From Dehalococcoidia bacterium (lineage in GTDB: Bacteria; Chloroflexota; Dehalococcoidia; GIF9; AB-539-J10): DNA of 15,288 nucleotides. A program made the translations under genes and the position numbers. The number at the start of each line of letters is the position of its first letter. The stretch's first letter is position 1. The stretch spans positions 1 to 15,288 of the forward strand of contig JAUWGZ010000028.1 in assembly GCA_030606165.1 (NCBI GenBank), given 5' to 3'. The notes under the pieces are model-generated. The model saw only the letters and a list, made by a program, of their open reading frames with translations. It was not told where the DNA came from and ran no database searches. Shown here in pieces: positions 13,786 through 15,288 of this stretch.

Positions 13786-14832
13786 ATGCTAGAAAAGCAA
13801 CGAGATTCGGGAGCACTCCTGGGTTGGAGCAAGATCGCCCGCTTTATTAGAACTCTGCTGGCAAGTCGACTGGGCAGGCGGGGCCCGTTTTTTCTCTCAC
13901 ATCTGATCACAGGAAGATGCAATTGCAATTGCCCGACGTGTCTTTGGCGTGATAATGAAGCGGACGAGCTTGAAACGAGCGTGATCGAACGGCTCTATCA
14001 GGGCGCGAAGGATGCGGGATTTGTAGCAAATACGATGTGGGGTGGGGAGCCTCTTCTGCGCCAGGACCTTGGCCAGCTCTGTCGTTCTTCCCGCGAAAAC
14101 GGAATGATTACGATCGTGATCACCAATGGACTTCTTCTACCGGACAGAGCACATGAAATCGGCAAAGAAGTCCACTGTATTATAGTCTCACTGGATTATC
14201 CGGAGGGCAAGGGTCACGATTCATTCAGGGGCATGCCAGGTCTTTTCGCCAGGGCTGTTGAGGGCATAGAGGTCTTAAAGAGGATGAACTCGCCTAAGAA
14301 AATTATAATTAATTGTCTCCTCCATCGAGGAAATGAGAACATGATGGGGCAAATGGCAGACCTTGCCCGCTCTCTCGGCGTATCGCTTTGGGTCTGCCCG
14401 GCAAAGGAAGGAATTTCGATAGAAACCGGGGAGACAAACAAGGAGTACCTGGCATCACGAGAGTCAGAGCAGCAGGTAGCCAGGGAGCTGCTTGACCTGA
14501 AAAAGAAAGGCTATCCAATAAATAATTCCCGAACTTATCTGCGGAGATACCTGCTGAATATGACGCCTTATGTTTGCCGTGCCCCTTTTGTTTCTGTAAC
14601 CGTGACTCCAGAAGGCAACGTAACGAACTGCTTCAACTATGACAGACCTTATGGAAATGTGAGAACCTCCCCATTCGATGAGATAATGAAAAACTGGGAT
14701 CGTCGTGAGGTGGCAAACATCACAAAGGGATGCTGGAAATGCAATAATCCAGACGTGGTCGATACATCATACGTCTGGGAGCTGAGGTTAGAGCCTTCAT
14801 TGAATTTACTCAAAGCCTTCCTGCCTAAATGA
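13786..14832 (+). CDS. Radical SAM enzyme with SPASM-like C-terminal cluster
   Basis: The 348-residue protein has the radical SAM signature CNCNCPTC with cysteines at 45, 49 and 52 (CxxxCxxC), which bind the SAM-cleaving [4Fe-4S] cluster. GGEP at 86-89 is the SAM amino-group contact. The C-terminal part has cysteines 264, 282, 316 and 319 around VTVTPEGNVTNCFNY and YGNV, a SPASM/twitch-type arrangement for a second iron-sulfur cluster. Such enzymes often modify peptides or cofactors; the substrate is not recognisable. The start ATG at 13786 is preceded by AAAGG at a slightly long distance. The ABC ATPase gene follows 32 nt later on the same strand, so the two probably form one operon. Confidence 0.85.
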   Translation: MLEKQRDSGALLGWSKIARFIRTLLASRLGRRGPFFLSHLITGRCNCNCPTCLWRDNEADELETSVIERLYQGAKDAGFVANTMWGGEPLLRQDLGQLCRSSRENGMITIVITNGLLLPDRAHEIGKEVHCIIVSLDYPEGKGHDSFRGMPGLFARAVEGIEVLKRMNSPKKIIINCLLHRGNENMMGQMADLARSLGVSLWVCPAKEGISIETGETNKEYLASRESEQQVARELLDLKKKGYPINNSRTYLRRYLLNMTPYVCRAPFVSVTVTPEGNVTNCFNYDRPYGNVRTSPFDEIMKNWDRREVANITKGCWKCNNPDVVDTSYVWELRLEPSLNLLKAFLPK

Positions 14833-14864
14833 GTGTGTTATTATTTGTAAGGGGGGATGAAGAA

Positions 14865-15288
14865 ATGAACGCAGTACAAACCTTCAAGCTCACCAAGGAA
14901 TTCGATAGCCTGGTAGCGGTAAACGGCGTTGATTTGGAGATACAGAAGGGCGAGCTTTTCTCCCTCCTGGGCCCTAACGGGGCAGGGAAGACTACCACCA
15001 TCAGGATGCTGTGTTGCCTCTTAAAGCCAACCAGGGGGACTGCTTCCATATTGGGCTACGATATTGCTAAGGAGCCATTTAAGGTCAAAAAACTCATCGG
15101 GGTATCGCCACAAGACACCATTCTCTCTGAGCGCCTTAACTGCTGGGAGAACCTGGCTCTGATTGGCAAGATCCATGGCCTGAGTTCTAACGAAGTAAAA
15201 GGACGTTCGAAGGAACTACTGGAGACGATGGGGCTTATGGAAAGGTCTAAAGATCAAGTGCGGAAGTTTTCCGGCGGGATGAAACGCA
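14865..15288 (+). CDS. ABC transporter ATP-binding protein, cut by the window end
   Basis: The frame opens at ATG 14865 after a strong GGGGGG ribosome site and is still open at the last base, giving 141 codons. It shows FKLTKEFDSLVAVNGVDLEI, Walker A GPNGAGKTT, the Q-loop GVSPQD, and the start of the signature FSGGMKR. This pattern is typical of DrrA/CcmA-like ATPases of ABC-2 exporters (drug, polysaccharide or lipid export). A membrane permease gene should follow beyond the window. Its closeness to the radical SAM gene suggests export of, or resistance to, a modified product, but this is inference. Confidence 0.9.
   Translation, partial: MNAVQTFKLTKEFDSLVAVNGVDLEIQKGELFSLLGPNGAGKTTTIRMLCCLLKPTRGTASILGYDIAKEPFKVKKLIGVSPQDTILSERLNCWENLALIGKIHGLSSNEVKGRSKELLETMGLMERSKDQVRKFSGGMKR

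Overview
The window looks like a bacterial chromosome, probably an anaerobic, environmental lineage. Isolated 5S rRNA, palindromic GGGGA/AAGAGGGG repeats, 7-nt spacer arrays and a MazEF module recall Chloroflexota (Dehalococcoidia-like) genomes, but no marker here fixes the taxonomy and I hold that assignment loosely. It is a patchwork of ordinary housekeeping and metabolic genes separated by repeat-rich spacers, plus one compact, AT-richer accessory cassette.

Layout. 1-583 (minus): N-terminal part of a Fic AMPylase, with a perfect 15-bp inverted repeat just upstream. 757-1377 (minus): small membrane M48-type zinc metalloprotease. 1556-6901 (plus): five overlapping genes, in order a HIT-like protein, an alpha/alpha-toroid (terpene-cyclase-like) protein with two C-terminal membrane helices, a SAMHD1/dGTPase-like HD phosphohydrolase, an orphan DNA methyltransferase, and a ThiL/PurM-superfamily ATP-dependent enzyme. 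Every junction overlaps (11, 4, 35 and 4 nt), and an extended -10 promoter precedes the first gene. Three copies of a ~47-nt imperfect hairpin repeat (711, 1405, 6933) lie around the M48 gene and this operon. 7094-9079 (minus): ABC-F ATPase, flanked by two copies of the tail of an alcohol dehydrogenase gene. 9540-9965: small phage-like hypothetical gene. 10248-10831 (minus): mazEF. 11171-12199 and 12441-13235 (minus): zinc alcohol dehydrogenase and an LsrF-like aldolase/thiolase. 13580-13704: stand-alone 5S rRNA. 13786-15288 (plus): radical SAM/SPASM-like enzyme followed by an ABC-transporter ATPase that runs off the window.

The five-gene operon is the most interesting part. Its tight overlaps imply that the products act together. 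The combination (nucleotide-binding HIT protein, dNTPase-like HD protein, orphan DNA methylase, PurM-type kinase-like enzyme, membrane toroid protein) matches no defence or modification system I can name. Its foreign-looking composition and its setting among Fic, MazEF and repeats suggest a horizontally acquired conflict or nucleic-acid-modification module. That function is inference; the gene families themselves are read from motifs.
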